From assembly GCF_003544895.1 (NCBI RefSeq), contig NZ_CP032125.1:882001-946000 (forward strand): a stretch of DNA of 64,000 nt. The letters are read 5' to 3'. Shown here piece after piece: positions 34,173-44,066 of the stretch. Within the stretch, counting starts at the first letter, position 1. Each line of letters starts with the position of its first letter. A program made the position numbers and the translations under genes. Origin of the DNA: Profundibacter amoris (GTDB taxonomy: Bacteria > Pseudomonadota > Alphaproteobacteria > Rhodobacterales > Rhodobacteraceae). Below the pieces are notes generated by a model. It searched no databases. It was not told where the DNA came from and saw nothing but the letters and a program-made list of their open reading frames with translations.

Positions 34173-35444
34173 ATGGATTCAATTGTTGTAACAGGTGGCG
34201 GGGCGTTAAACGGACAGATCCCGATTGCGGGGGCGAAAAATGCCTGTCTGACGCTGATGCCGGCGACCCTGTTGTCGGAAGAACCGCTAACCCTGACCAA
34301 CGCACCGCGCCTGTCGGATATCAAGACAATGACCGCCCTGCTGGAATCGCTGGGGGCCGAGGTTTCGGCGCTGGCCGATGGCAGTGTGATTGCCATGTCC
34401 AGCCACGAGGCCAATAATCCGGTCGCGGACTATGAAATCGTGCGCAAGATGCGGGCCTCGAACCTTGTGCTGGGGCCATTGTTGGCGCGACATGGTCATG
34501 CGGTGGTGTCGATGCCCGGCGGTTGTGCGATTGGCGCACGGCCAATGGATTTGCACATTCACGGGCTCGAGGCACTGGGCGCCGAGATCGAATTGAAAGA
34601 GGGCTATCTGCATGCCAAGGCGGCCAAGGGGCTGAAGGGTGCGCAGATCGAGTTGCGCTTTGCTTCGGTCGGGGCGACGGAAAACATTCTGATGGCCGCG
34701 ACATTGGCCAAGGGCACGACCGTTCTGAAAAACGCGGCGCGCGAGCCGGAAATCATTGATCTGGCCACCTGCCTGCGGGCGATGGGCGCACAGATCGAAG
34801 GCGATGGCACCGAAACCATCACCATTCAGGGCGTGGACCGTTTGCACGGCGCAACCCATCCGGTGCTGCCCGACCGGATCGAACTGGGCACCTACATGCT
34901 GGCCCCTGCAATCGCCGGTGGCGAGGTGGAACTGCTGGGCGGGCGGATTGATCTGCTGACATCCTTTTGCGAGAAACTGGACGAGGCGGGCATTTCCGTA
35001 ACCGAAACCGACAAGGGCCTGAAAGTGGCGCGGCGCAATGGCCAGATAAAAGCCGTGAACGTCAGGACCGAGGTTTTCCCCGGCTTCCCGACCGATCTGC
35101 AAGCGCAGATGATGGCGCTGCTCTGCACGGCGGACGGGGTCAGCGTGCTGGAGGAAACCATCTTTGAAAACCGTTTCATGCACGCGCCGGAACTGGTGCG
35201 CATGGGCGCGCAGATTGATGTGCAGGGCGGCCATGCCACTGTGACAGGGGTTGAGCGACTGAAGGGCGCACAGGTGATGGCGACCGATCTGCGGGCCTCG
35301 GTTTCGCTGATACTGGCGGGGCTGGCTGCCGAAGGGGAAACTGTTGTCAGCCGCGTTTACCATCTGGACCGCGGATATGAGCATGTGGTGCGTAAATTCC
35401 AGGGGATTGGCGCCAAAATAGAACGGATCAAAAACAATGGCTGA
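34173..35444 (+). CDS. murA: UDP-N-acetylglucosamine 1-carboxyvinyltransferase
   Basis: 423 residues, full length. It joins enolpyruvate to UDP-GlcNAc, the first committed step of peptidoglycan synthesis, in the cytoplasm. The catalytic Cys is C118 in [15 protein letters not shown], so the enzyme should be of the fosfomycin-sensitive Cys type. K22-N23 in [10 protein letters not shown] and the C-terminal [15 protein letters not shown] are family motifs. Its last codons overlap the DUF2948 gene by 8 bases. Confidence 0.97.
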   Translation: MDSIVVTGGGALNGQIPIAGAKNACLTLMPATLLSEEPLTLTNAPRLSDIKTMTALLESLGAEVSALADGSVIAMSSHEANNPVADYEIVRKMRASNLVLGPLLARHGHAVVSMPGGCAIGARPMDLHIHGLEALGAEIELKEGYLHAKAAKGLKGAQIELRFASVGATENILMAATLAKGTTVLKNAAREPEIIDLATCLRAMGAQIEGDGTETITIQGVDRLHGATHPVLPDRIELGTYMLAPAIAGGEVELLGGRIDLLTSFCEKLDEAGISVTETDKGLKVARRNGQIKAVNVRTEVFPGFPTDLQAQMMALLCTADGVSVLEETIFENRFMHAPELVRMGAQIDVQGGHATVTGVERLKGAQVMATDLRASVSLILAGLAAEGETVVSRVYHLDRGYEHVVRKFQGIGAKIERIKNNG

Positions 35445-35916
35445 AGACGCGAAATTCGAAGACGGCGGCGAAAAACCCCTGCGCCTGCGGGCCGAGGACA
35501 CAGATGATCTGGCCGTGATTGCCGCATTGGCGCAGGACGCCGTGTTTCCAGCCAGCGAAATGACGTGGGACAGGGCGCAGCGCCGCTTTGCCATTCTGCT
35601 GAACCGGTTCCGTTGGGAGGATTTGCCAAAGGCCGAGGCCCGCAAGCGCCCCTACGAGCGGGTGCAGGCGGTGCTTGTGGTCAGTGATGTTTTGAAGGTG
35701 CAATCCCAAGGGGTTGAACGTGGTGACAAGGATCTGATCCTGTCGCTGTTGTCGATTGATTTCGAGGCCGGCGAGGATGGCGCGGGTCGCGTGATCCTGA
35801 CCTTTGCCGGTGACGGCGCCATTGCGCTGGATGTCGAGTGTCTGGATGTCGCCCTAAAAGATGTGACACGCCCCTATATCGCCCCTTCCAGACATGTTCC
35901 GAAACACCCGGAGTAG
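35437..35916 (+). CDS. DUF2948 family protein
   Basis: 159 residues, with [20 protein letters not shown] and [17 protein letters not shown], the recognisable core of DUF2948, a family restricted mainly to alphaproteobacteria and found between murA and hisD. Cytoplasmic, function unknown. Overlaps murA by 8 bases and lies 4 bases before hisD, so it is part of one transcript. Confidence 0.85.
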   Translation: MAEDAKFEDGGEKPLRLRAEDTDDLAVIAALAQDAVFPASEMTWDRAQRRFAILLNRFRWEDLPKAEARKRPYERVQAVLVVSDVLKVQSQGVERGDKDLILSLLSIDFEAGEDGAGRVILTFAGDGAIALDVECLDVALKDVTRPYIAPSRHVPKHPE

Positions 35917-35920
35917 GCCA

Positions 35921-37225
35921 ATGCCGATTTTCCTGAACACCACTGACACCGATTTCGAGGCGGCTTTTGCCGCCTTCCTGACCACCAAACGCGAGGATTC
36001 GCCGGATGTGGACGCCGTTGTGGCCGACATCATCGCCGACGTGCGCGCCCGTGGCGATGCGGCGGTGATCGAGCTGACCGCGAAATTCGACCGGCTGGAG
36101 CTGACGCCGCAGACGCTTGCCTTTACGCCCGAAGAAATCGAGACGGAATGCGCCAAAGTTTCCGCAGAGGACCGCGCGGCGCTGGAACTGGCGGCGGAAC
36201 GCATCCGCGCCTATCACGCCCGCCAGATGCCCGAAGACGCCAGTTGGCAGGACGACACCGGCGCGACACTGGGCTGGCGCTGGGGGCCGGTTTCGGCGGC
36301 GGGGCTGTATGTGCCCGGCGGGCTGGCCTCTTATCCGTCCAGCGTGCTGATGAACGCGATACCGGCCAAGGTGGCAGGGGTCGAACGGCTGGCCATTGCC
36401 GTGCCCACGCCCGATGGCATCTGCAACCCGCTGGTGCTGCTGGCCGCGCGGATTGCGGGGGTGGACGAAATTTATCGCATCGGCGGGGCGCAGGCGATTG
36501 CCGCGCTGGCCTATGGCACCGAAACCATTGCGCCGGTGGACAAGATCACCGGCCCGGGCAATGCCTTTGTTGCCGCTGCAAAACGGCGGGTATTCGGCAA
36601 GGTCGGGATTGATATGATCGCCGGTCCCAGCGAAATTCTGGTGATCGCGGACCGCAACAACGAACCGGACTGGATCGCGGTGGATTTGCTGTCACAAGCC
36701 GAACATGACGAAAGCGCGCAATCCATTCTGATCACTGATAACGCCGATTTCGGGCAGGCGGTGACGGCGGCGGTTGAAAAGCGGCTTGAAACGCTGGAAC
36801 GCCGCCAGATCGCAGGCAAAAGCTGGCGTGATTTCGGTGCGGTGATCGTGGTGCAGGACATGGCCGAGGCCGTGGTCCTGTCCGACCGGATCGCGCCCGA
36901 GCATCTGGAACTCTGCGTGGCGGATGCCGACGCGATGGCTGTGCAGGTGAAACACGCCGGCGCGATTTTCATCGGCGCCTGGACCCCCGAAGCGATCGGC
37001 GATTACGTTGGCGGGCCAAACCACGTTCTGCCCACCGCCCGTTCGGCGCGGTTCTCCTCGGGCCTATCAGTGATGGATTTCGTCAAACGCACCACGCTAT
37101 CAAAAATGACCCCGCAGGCACTGGCCGCCATCGGCCCCGCCGCCGAACGGTTGGCGATTTCCGAAAGCCTCGAGGCGCATGGATTGTCGGTACGGGCGCG
37201 ACTGGACAGATTGAACGAGACATGA
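35921..37225 (+). CDS. hisD: histidinol dehydrogenase
   Basis: 434 residues, the usual length. It makes the last two oxidations of histidine synthesis (histidinol to histidine, NAD+, Zn). Family signature DMIAGPSEILVIADRNNEPD and the general base region ERIAPEHLELCV are present; Zn ligands Q/H lie in SQAEHDESAQS. The start at 35921 fits homology; an in-frame ATG at 35894 lies inside the preceding gene. The last four bases overlap the UPF0262 start. Confidence 0.96.
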   Translation: MPIFLNTTDTDFEAAFAAFLTTKREDSPDVDAVVADIIADVRARGDAAVIELTAKFDRLELTPQTLAFTPEEIETECAKVSAEDRAALELAAERIRAYHARQMPEDASWQDDTGATLGWRWGPVSAAGLYVPGGLASYPSSVLMNAIPAKVAGVERLAIAVPTPDGICNPLVLLAARIAGVDEIYRIGGAQAIAALAYGTETIAPVDKITGPGNAFVAAAKRRVFGKVGIDMIAGPSEILVIADRNNEPDWIAVDLLSQAEHDESAQSILITDNADFGQAVTAAVEKRLETLERRQIAGKSWRDFGAVIVVQDMAEAVVLSDRIAPEHLELCVADADAMAVQVKHAGAIFIGAWTPEAIGDYVGGPNHVLPTARSARFSSGLSVMDFVKRTTLSKMTPQALAAIGPAAERLAISESLEAHGLSVRARLDRLNET

Positions 37226-37707
37226 CCAACCGCATCAGCCATATCGAGATCGACGATTCCGGCCTGCCTGCGCCCACGCCCGAAATCGAGCAGGAACGCA
37301 AGGTGGCGGTGTTCGATCTGCTTGAGGAAAACAGCTTTGCCCTGCCGGCCCGCGGCGACAAGGTGCCGCCAGAGGGGCCTTACCGGCTGACCCTGGCCAT
37401 TCGCGAGCGGCGGCTGGTGATGGATGTCACCACCGAGGATGCGCAGAAAGCAGGGGAATTCCACCTGTCGCTGGGACCGTTCCGGCAGGTGGTGAAGGAT
37501 TACTTCATGATCTGCGAAAGCTATTTCGACGCGGTGAAAAAGCTGCCCCCCAGCCAGATCGAGACCATCGACATGGCCCGGCGCGGTATCCATGACGAAG
37601 GTGGGCGGGTGTTGCAGGAACGGCTGGACGGCAAGGCGATTGTCGATATCGACACCGCGCGCCGCCTGTTTACCCTGATCTGTGTCCTGCATTTCGGCGG
37701 GCAGTGA
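37222..37707 (+). CDS. UPF0262 family protein
   Basis: 161 residues. RISHIEIDDSGLPAPTPEIE and FDLLEENSFALP at the N terminus and MARRGIHDEGGRVLQERL near the C terminus are the UPF0262 marks. Conserved, cytoplasmic, unknown function; linked with hisD in many alphaproteobacteria. It overlaps hisD and the phosphatase gene by four bases each. Confidence 0.88.
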   Translation: MTNRISHIEIDDSGLPAPTPEIEQERKVAVFDLLEENSFALPARGDKVPPEGPYRLTLAIRERRLVMDVTTEDAQKAGEFHLSLGPFRQVVKDYFMICESYFDAVKKLPPSQIETIDMARRGIHDEGGRVLQERLDGKAIVDIDTARRLFTLICVLHFGGQ

Positions 37708-38171
37708 TGGCGGGCGATCTTCCTTCTTCTGTGCTGTTTTGCTGCGACCATAACGCGGTGCGCTCGCCAATGGCCGAGGGGATGATGAAACAGATGTACG
37801 GGCAGGAAATCTATGTGCAGTCGGCCGGTGTGAAAAGCGATCTTGAGATCGACGGTTTTGCCATTGCGGTTTGTCAGGAAATCGGGGTCGAACTGTCGCG
37901 CCACCGCTCGCGTTCCTTTGACGATATGCAGGAATGGGGCGATGATCTGTCGGGCTATGATCTGGTGGTCTGCCTGTCGCCCGCCAGCCAGCGCCGCGCG
38001 CTGGATCTGACGCGGTTTTACCATCTCGAGGTCGAATACTGGCCGGTGCTGGACCCGACCGGTCTGGGCGAGGGGCGCGAGGCAAAGCTGATGTCCTATC
38101 GCCAGACCCGCGACCAGATCAGGGCCAAACTGCTGGACCGTTTCGGCCCGCCTGTGGAAGACGCGGAATAA
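37704..38171 (+). CDS. low-molecular-weight phosphotyrosine phosphatase family protein
   Basis: 155 residues. The P-loop C-x5-R appears as LFCCDHNAVRSPMAEG (C13, R19), as in low-molecular-weight phosphatases and ArsC-like reductases; a general acid Asp may be in YWPVLDPTG (normally DP). The protein probably removes phosphate from protein tyrosine or is an arsenate reductase relative; the strict hisD/UPF0262 neighbourhood argues for the former. Downstream, infA often follows in relatives, but here hsp20 does. Confidence 0.8.
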   Translation: MMAGDLPSSVLFCCDHNAVRSPMAEGMMKQMYGQEIYVQSAGVKSDLEIDGFAIAVCQEIGVELSRHRSRSFDDMQEWGDDLSGYDLVVCLSPASQRRALDLTRFYHLEVEYWPVLDPTGLGEGREAKLMSYRQTRDQIRAKLLDRFGPPVEDAE

Positions 38172-38206
38172 GGGGCGAAAAGCTGGATTTTTTTCCTTTC
38201 CCCCCT

Positions 38207-38234
38207 CTTGGATGGGCGGAAAAACTGCCCATAT
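38207..38234 (+). promoter_or_regulatory. heat-shock sigma (RpoH)-like promoter of hsp20
   Basis: CTTGGAT and CCCATAT separated by 14 bases, close to the sigma-32 pattern (CTTG and CCCATAT-like). It lies 30 bases before the hsp20 ATG, with AAGGAG between as ribosome site. Confidence 0.6.
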
Positions 38235-38263
38235 CTGGTTCAAGACAAGAAAGGAGAACTGCT

Positions 38264-38683
38264 ATGATCGAGAAATCACACAACAGCGGGTTCTGGCCTT
38301 CACTTTATGAACCCCTACGCAATATCGGCACCAAACTGGCAGAATGGTTTGCACCGGCTTCCGAAGCATCCGCTGACGATGCGGCCTATCGCATCGCCAT
38401 GGAACTGCCCGGGGTCGAGGAAAAAGACATCGACCTGAGCATCCATGACGGGGTGATCACCGTCAAAGGCGAAAAGCGCACCAGTCGCGAGGAAGAAGGG
38501 GATACCTGGTATTTCAGCGAGCGCCAGTATGGCAGCTTTTCCCGCAGCTTCCGCCTGCCGCCGGATGCGGACGAAGGCAAGGTTTCGGCCGACCTGAAGG
38601 ATGGCGTTTTGGTGATTACAGTTGCCAAACGCAAGGATACCTCAGCGGACGGTGCCCGCAAAGTGCCCATTTCAAAAGGTTGA
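38264..38683 (+). CDS. small heat shock protein Hsp20
   Basis: 139 residues. The alpha-crystallin domain runs from about 45 to 130: AAYRIAMELPGVEEKDIDLS, then GVITVKGEKRTSREEEGDTW, ending LKDGVLVITVAKRK with the usual A-x-x-x-G-V-L motif. It binds unfolding proteins without ATP. It has its own likely RpoH promoter and is not in the hisD transcript by position alone (92 bases away). Confidence 0.95.
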   Translation: MIEKSHNSGFWPSLYEPLRNIGTKLAEWFAPASEASADDAAYRIAMELPGVEEKDIDLSIHDGVITVKGEKRTSREEEGDTWYFSERQYGSFSRSFRLPPDADEGKVSADLKDGVLVITVAKRKDTSADGARKVPISKG

Positions 38684-38713
38684 TAGCAACAGGGGCGGCG
38701 GCAAACGCCGCCC

Positions 38714-39835
38714 TTACCGGTTTGTGGCGATCAGATAGCCAATGACGCCTGCAACAATCGCAACACCGATCACCGCAAAGGTGATCTTCCACGCCGAATA
38801 GGGCCGTTCGCCCTGCACCCGTCCGGTGCGCCCGTTGATCACGAAACGAAATGTTTTGCCACGGTATTTATAGGCCGCCATCCAGACCGGCAGCAGGATG
38901 TGTTTGAAGGTCACATTGCTGATGTCGGTATCAAGGCTGCTGATCCGCTGGCGATCCCCGCCAATGTCGAATTTCACATCCCGCACAATCACCCGATCCA
39001 TATAGGCGCGGGCCTCGGCATAGCCTTCGTCCAGTTGCACGGTATAGCCTTCGGCCCTGAAACCGGCCAGATATTCGGGGCGGTAAGGCTCCAGTTCCGA
39101 CAGGTCCCACGGCCCCAGTGCATCGGTATAGCGTTTTGGCAGGCTGCGCGAGGCCAGCACCAGCACATCGTCAAAGAAACGTGCCACGCGGCCGGAAACA
39201 GACCGCCAGCGGATTTTCTGCACCCGTTGCTGCACCCGTTTGCCATCGCGCATCACGGTGCGGGTTTCATAATAGACCGTGCCGCGTTGGCCGGAATAGC
39301 GGGTTTTTGTCTGGGCATCATAGGTCCAGTAGGGCACATAAACGCCTTGCAGTTTGCGCCCCTTGCGGGCGTATTGTTTCACCCCGTTCGGGGCAAACCA
39401 CAGGCTGCCCAGCCAATCCCCCAGCGCCTTGTGCGATGTGCGCTCATCCAGCGCAAAGGGCAAAACGGCCTTGGGCTTGATTTGCCTCTGGCTGCCGGTG
39501 TCGGCCACCACGGGGGTGGCGCAAAACGGACATTCCGCCGCGTGGATTGCGGGGTCGAATTCGAACCGCGCCCCGCAGTTGGGGCATTGCACCACGCGGG
39601 TTTCCTCGATCTCGGCTTCGGGCAGGCGGGCGTCAAGGGCGGTGCGAAAATCCAGCTCGCGGATCGGATGGTGGCGGCTGCCGCCGTCCTCGATTGGCTG
39701 CTCGTTGCCGCAGAAATCACAGACCAGAAGACCCTTTTCAGGGGCAAAACGCAGATCGGCACCACATTCGTCACAGGGGAAACGATGTTCCCCCGTGACA
39801 TTGGGCACCTGATAGGGATCGGGCGCAGTCGGCAT
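38714..39835 (-). CDS. membrane-anchored zinc-ribbon protein
   Basis: 373 residues. Two zinc ribbons at the N terminus: CDECGADLRFAPEKGLLVCD followed by FCG, and VQCPNCGARFEFDPAIHAAE followed by CPFC. The middle is a beta-rich domain (YWTYDAQTKTRYSGQRGTVY) and a single C-terminal membrane helix (KITFAVIGVAIVAGVIGYLI). No enzyme motif. It lies five bases after the SPFH gene stop, and probably forms a membrane complex with it. Such TFIIB-like ribbon proteins next to SPFH proteins recur in bacteria, function unknown. Confidence 0.75.
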   Translation of the reverse strand: MPTAPDPYQVPNVTGEHRFPCDECGADLRFAPEKGLLVCDFCGNEQPIEDGGSRHHPIRELDFRTALDARLPEAEIEETRVVQCPNCGARFEFDPAIHAAECPFCATPVVADTGSQRQIKPKAVLPFALDERTSHKALGDWLGSLWFAPNGVKQYARKGRKLQGVYVPYWTYDAQTKTRYSGQRGTVYYETRTVMRDGKRVQQRVQKIRWRSVSGRVARFFDDVLVLASRSLPKRYTDALGPWDLSELEPYRPEYLAGFRAEGYTVQLDEGYAEARAYMDRVIVRDVKFDIGGDRQRISSLDTDISNVTFKHILLPVWMAAYKYRGKTFRFVINGRTGRVQGERPYSAWKITFAVIGVAIVAGVIGYLIATNR

Positions 39836-39840
39836 TTGTT

Positions 39841-40965
39841 TTATGCCCCCGGTGGCGGGGGTGGCAGGATGGTGAACAGTTGTGCCAACTCGTCAATATC
39901 CTCGGCTTTTTTCCAGCCGTCCTGGCCTGCGGCCCAGACATAGGTTTCACGCGACAGCGAACCATCCAGCAGCATCCGGCCCAGATCGGCGCGGGAATAG
40001 GGGCCTTTGGTTTCGGCGCCATCGGCCAGATGCCAGACCTTTTCGACAGGCGGAGGCGGGGGCGGCGGAGGGGCCATCGCTGCCGGTTGCGGCGCAGCAC
40101 CCCAAGGGCCGGATTGCGCGGCCATCTGGCCCGCCATCGCCATGCCCATTCCCATGCCAAGGCCCGCGCCCATACCTCCGCCACCGTTCGGGTTGCGGGC
40201 GGCGGTTGTCATGGCTTCGGCGGCGGAATACTGGGTGAATTTGCCCAGATCGCCGGCCAGCCCCATCGAGGTGCGCTTGTCCAGTGCTTCTTCCACCGCG
40301 GGCGGAAGCGAGATGTTTTCGATGTAGAGTTCCGGCATCGACAGGCCGTATTGCTCAAGTGTGCCGCTGATTTGTGCCGCTACCAGTTTCCCCAGATCGG
40401 CTGTGTTGGCGGCCATGTCCAGCACCGGAATGCCGCTGCCCGCGATCACGCGGGAAAATTCCTGCACGATGATGTTGCGGATCTGGTAGCTGATTTCATC
40501 CATGGTGAATTCGCCGTCCGTGCCAACGATTTCGGTCAGGAAACGGGCCGGATCGGACACCTTGATCGTATAGGTGCCATAGGCACGGATGCGCACGGGG
40601 CCGAATTCGGGATCGCGACAGATGATCGGGTTCTTGGTGCCCCATTTCAGATTGGAAAAACGGGTGGTGTTGACGAAATAGATTTCCGATTTGAACGGCG
40701 ACTGGAACCCGTGGTCCCAATGCTGAAGCGTTGTCAGGATCGGCATGTTGTTGGTTTCCAGCATATACAGGCCGGGGGTGAATACATCGGCCAGTTGCCC
40801 TTCGTGCACAAACACCGCCGCTTGCCCTTCGCGCACGGTCAGTTTGGCACCATATTTGATCTCGTGGTCCTCGCGTTCAAACCGCCAGACCATGGTATCG
40901 CGGGTGTCGTCCACCCAATGGATGACGTCAATAAATTCGCCGGTCAAAAAATCGAATATACCCAT
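39841..40965 (-). CDS. SPFH-domain protein with C-terminal GYF-like domain
   Basis: 374 residues from ATG 40965 (AAGGAA upstream; ATG 40980 lacks one). The SPFH/virion-core-like domain spans to about 240 (GIFDFLTGEFIDVIHWVDD start; YQIRNIIVQEFSRVIAGSG). A Gly/Met-rich low-complexity run (GGGGMGAGLGMGMGMAMAG) and nine prolines lead to a GYF_2/DUF4339 domain (VWHLADGAETKGPYSRADLG). SPFH proteins scaffold membrane patches; GYF_2 binds proline-rich peptides. Coupled to the zinc-ribbon gene. Confidence 0.85.
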   Translation of the reverse strand: MGIFDFLTGEFIDVIHWVDDTRDTMVWRFEREDHEIKYGAKLTVREGQAAVFVHEGQLADVFTPGLYMLETNNMPILTTLQHWDHGFQSPFKSEIYFVNTTRFSNLKWGTKNPIICRDPEFGPVRIRAYGTYTIKVSDPARFLTEIVGTDGEFTMDEISYQIRNIIVQEFSRVIAGSGIPVLDMAANTADLGKLVAAQISGTLEQYGLSMPELYIENISLPPAVEEALDKRTSMGLAGDLGKFTQYSAAEAMTTAARNPNGGGGMGAGLGMGMGMAMAGQMAAQSGPWGAAPQPAAMAPPPPPPPPVEKVWHLADGAETKGPYSRADLGRMLLDGSLSRETYVWAAGQDGWKKAEDIDELAQLFTILPPPPPGA

Positions 40966-40990
40966 ATCAGGTTCCTTCATCTACGGCAGG

Positions 40991-41944
40991 TCAAGAAGAC
41001 CCGCCCATTAATTCAGCCGCAATCTGTTCCGCAATGGGCCGCACCTCGTCCACAGTCATACCCGGGCGCAGGCGGTCATCATAGAGCATTTGCAGTAACA
41101 ATTCGTCATGGTGCGTCAGCAGCGCGAATTCCTCGTCATCATTAAAGATCGAGGGGCGCGCGGCGGGGCTGTCATTGGCCAGCCCAAGCCCCTGTGCCAG
41201 TTCTTCGTGGATGCAGGACAGGCGCAACAGATCGGGATGTTCGGCACGGATCACCGCCACGGCCTTTGAGTAGACAGGGCTGTTTTCCGAAGCGGAAAAA
41301 GCGGCGACCATGCAGAATTGTTCGCGGTCCATTTGCGTGGCCAGATTCAGCATCACGGTGGTGATCCCGGGGGCGATCTGTTTCAGGGTCGGGCCAAGGG
41401 CGCGGCGCTGCTCCTCGTCCACGATGAACACATGGAAATTGGGGGAGCGGCTGGTCAGGGTGATGGGCAGGCCGGTCAGCCGCGACAGGCGTTTGGTGTA
41501 TTTGCGGATGCTGGCGCGATCCTTGTTGCGTTGCGCCGGCGGGACGGTTTCGCCGAATTGCACCTGCATGCGGATCGGTCCCTGCCATTTGTTCAGGCGG
41601 GTTGCGGTGGGTCTGGCAATCAGTTTGTCGCCCTTGGTGACATATTCGCCAAACATCGCAATACGGATAAAATTATCCACCAAATTGCGCTGGAAAAACG
41701 GCGTGTCCGGCCCGCCGCCATCCACCCGCAGCAAATCATTCACCAGAAAATAGGATTGCCTCTGCCTGTAGAACGCCGCCATTTCCAGACTGGCTTGCGA
41801 GCGTGGTTTGACCTCGGGCGGGGGCGGGGCAGGGCGGATTGTTGGCGGGGGTGGGGTTTTGTCCGGCAGTGGCGTTACACATCCGGCCAGCCCGACAAGG
41901 CCGACCGTCATCAATGCCACCGCTGTTTTGCGTAACCCTGCCAT
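40991..41944 (-). CDS. DUF2927 lipoprotein
   Basis: 317 residues. Signal with lipobox LVGLAGC (C22), then a proline stretch and DUF2927 core with RRALGPTLKQIAPGITTVML and SCIHEELAQGLGLANDSPAA (a HEELAQ motif resembling metalloprotease HExxH neighbours, E-E-x-x-Q here). Outer-membrane or periplasmic. It lies 17 bases after TelA and shares the transcript. Confidence 0.82.
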   Translation of the reverse strand: MAGLRKTAVALMTVGLVGLAGCVTPLPDKTPPPPTIRPAPPPPEVKPRSQASLEMAAFYRQRQSYFLVNDLLRVDGGGPDTPFFQRNLVDNFIRIAMFGEYVTKGDKLIARPTATRLNKWQGPIRMQVQFGETVPPAQRNKDRASIRKYTKRLSRLTGLPITLTSRSPNFHVFIVDEEQRRALGPTLKQIAPGITTVMLNLATQMDREQFCMVAAFSASENSPVYSKAVAVIRAEHPDLLRLSCIHEELAQGLGLANDSPAARPSIFNDDEEFALLTHHDELLLQMLYDDRLRPGMTVDEVRPIAEQIAAELMGGSS

Positions 41945-41961
41945 GCCCCGCCAATCCTGAT

Positions 41962-43158
41962 TTATTTGATATCCGGCACAGCGCCACCAGCTGTGTCGCC
42001 TACCTTGTCGCCGCGGGCCTTGGCGGATGCAAGGACCGTTTTCAGTTCGGCCTCCATCTGCTTCAGTTCCTCTTCCGCAGCGGCGCGTTTGGCCTTGCCT
42101 TCGTCCGCGATTTGCAGGCTTTCCTCGATCATGGCGATCAGTTCGGCGTTGGCGGTTTTCACGGCCTCGATGTCGAATACGCCGCGCTCCATTTCCTCGC
42201 GCACCACCTTGTTGGCCTGACGCAGGTTCTTGGCGTTGGCGGTCAGCAATTCGTTGGTCAGATCATTGGCATCACGCACCGCACCCGCGGCTTCGGCCGA
42301 GCGTTGAATGGTGACGGCCTGTGCCAACTGGGTTTCCCACAGGGGCACGGTGTTGACCAAAGTCGAGTTGATCTTGGCGACCAGTGATTTGTCGTTTTCC
42401 TGCACCAGCCGGATTGACGGCAGCGACTGCATCGTCACCTGACGGGTCAGTTTCAGGTCATGCACACGGCGTTCCAGATCATCCCGTGCGGCGCGCAGAT
42501 CGCGCAATTCCTGCGCTTTCATCACCTGTTTGTTTTCAGGTGCCTTGTCCACTTCGGCGGCTTTGGCGGGGATGGTTTTTTCATCCAGCTCTTTCAGCTT
42601 TTCTTCGCCGGCTGCGATATAAAGCGCCAGTTCATCGTAAAAGTTCAGCGTCTTTTCATACAGATGATCCAGTGATTTGATGTCTTTCAACAGCTTGTGC
42701 TCGTGCCCCAACAGATCGTCTGTCACCTTGTCCAGCTGGCTCTGGACCTTTTCAAAGCGGGCCAGAAAATTGGCGAAAGGTGCGGTGCGCCCCAGTAGTT
42801 TTTCCCACCACGACCGTTTGCGCCGCACGTCCAGTTCCGATACCGAAAAGCCGCGAATGGTGGTGACCATATTGCGCAGACTATCACCAGCGGGGCCAAC
42901 ATCCTTGTTGCGCACATCCACCAGCATTGCCTGCGAGATTTCACGCAATTCGTCCTGCGCGCTGGAGCCGAAAGAAATGATCGAATTGGTGTTGTCCATG
43001 TCGATTTCGTCCATCCGCTTGCGGATTTCGGCAGCCACGGGTTTATCGGCCTTTTCCAGCGGAACGATTTCGCCCACGGGTTCGGGCAGGACAACGGCGG
43101 TGACTTCTTCTATCAGGGCCAGCGATTTTTCGGCCTTTTGGCGGGTTGTTTCGGTCAT
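41962..43158 (-). CDS. telA: toxic anion resistance protein, TelA/KlaA family
   Basis: 398 residues, largely helical, with VPLEKADKPVAAEIRKRMDE near the N terminus and LWETQLAQAVTIQRSAEA, the family core NTVPLWETQLAQAV. TelA homologues are linked to tellurite and antibiotic-stress tolerance; the mechanism is not known. Next to XpaC as in Bacillus and many proteobacteria. The symbol follows the family, not proven tellurite function. Confidence 0.88.
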   Translation of the reverse strand: MTETTRQKAEKSLALIEEVTAVVLPEPVGEIVPLEKADKPVAAEIRKRMDEIDMDNTNSIISFGSSAQDELREISQAMLVDVRNKDVGPAGDSLRNMVTTIRGFSVSELDVRRKRSWWEKLLGRTAPFANFLARFEKVQSQLDKVTDDLLGHEHKLLKDIKSLDHLYEKTLNFYDELALYIAAGEEKLKELDEKTIPAKAAEVDKAPENKQVMKAQELRDLRAARDDLERRVHDLKLTRQVTMQSLPSIRLVQENDKSLVAKINSTLVNTVPLWETQLAQAVTIQRSAEAAGAVRDANDLTNELLTANAKNLRQANKVVREEMERGVFDIEAVKTANAELIAMIEESLQIADEGKAKRAAAEEELKQMEAELKTVLASAKARGDKVGDTAGGAVPDIK

Positions 43159-43172
43159 TTTTACAATACTCC

Positions 43173-44066
43173 TTATACCTTCGGGCCTACCGGTCCGGTT
43201 GGGCGGATGCCCTCGCGCTGCAGCCGCTCGCGCAATACTTCGATTTCAACGTCCAGATCGCTGCGGTCATCCAGCATCAGTTTTTCGGTTTTGGCGGCAA
43301 AATTGGTTTCCAGATCCTCCAGCAGCGCGGCGTAATCCTCGCGCGCCTTGGGATCGCGGGTGCGGGAATAGAGATCGGCGAATTTCACCGTCGCATCGCG
43401 CGCGCCCTGCAAATAGACGCTTAGATATTTGCGCGCGGCGGTCAGGTCACGCGGGTCTTCCTCGACCGTGCGCAGCATGTCGCGCACCGTGGTCTGGAAC
43501 TGTGCCACGCGGTCCTCGATCTTGCGATCACCGGCGCGCAGGATGGCATCCGACATTTCCGCCAGACGCTTTTCCGCCTTGTCCACCACACGGGCCACCC
43601 GTTCGGTCTGGAAACCGTCGATGCCCTCCATCCCTTTGTCCGTCATCGGGTCGGGACCAAAGGCCAGACCATGCAACACCACGCCCAACAGGCCAAAGAT
43701 CAGCGCACTGAAAACGCCACCGCTGGCATATCCGGCGATGAACAGGCCAATACCGGTCAGCACACTGCCAAAAATCTTGCGCGGGATGGCGGGGCGTCGG
43801 GCCACGCGGCGTTCCTCATAGGCCACTTGCGCGCGAACACCGTCGCGGGTTAACCACGCGGCCAATACCAACACGCCAAAGGCCAGCAGGTTCAGCGCCA
43901 GCCCCTCGGGGTCTTTGAAAAAAGCACGAAACGCCAAAGGCAGCGGTACAAAAAACAACACATTCGCCCGCCACATCGCACGGCGGCTGGCCGAGATCTG
44001 CACCGGCGATTTTCCGCGTTCTATGCTGCCATCCGGACTGAATTCACCCTTGAAACGTTTGGCCAT
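43173..44066 (-). CDS. XpaC-like membrane protein
   Basis: 297 residues. Two membrane helix pairs near residues 30-70 and 100-145, followed by a cytoplasmic helical domain (ARVVDKAEKRLAEMSDAILR; VAQFQTTVRDMLRTVEEDPR; LSVYLQGARDATVKFADLYS). This order and the location beside telA match the XpaC family, named for 5-bromo-4-chloroindolyl phosphate hydrolysis. Starts right after the stop of a 27-residue membrane peptide gene. Confidence 0.8.
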   Translation of the reverse strand: MAKRFKGEFSPDGSIERGKSPVQISASRRAMWRANVLFFVPLPLAFRAFFKDPEGLALNLLAFGVLVLAAWLTRDGVRAQVAYEERRVARRPAIPRKIFGSVLTGIGLFIAGYASGGVFSALIFGLLGVVLHGLAFGPDPMTDKGMEGIDGFQTERVARVVDKAEKRLAEMSDAILRAGDRKIEDRVAQFQTTVRDMLRTVEEDPRDLTAARKYLSVYLQGARDATVKFADLYSRTRDPKAREDYAALLEDLETNFAAKTEKLMLDDRSDLDVEIEVLRERLQREGIRPTGPVGPKV

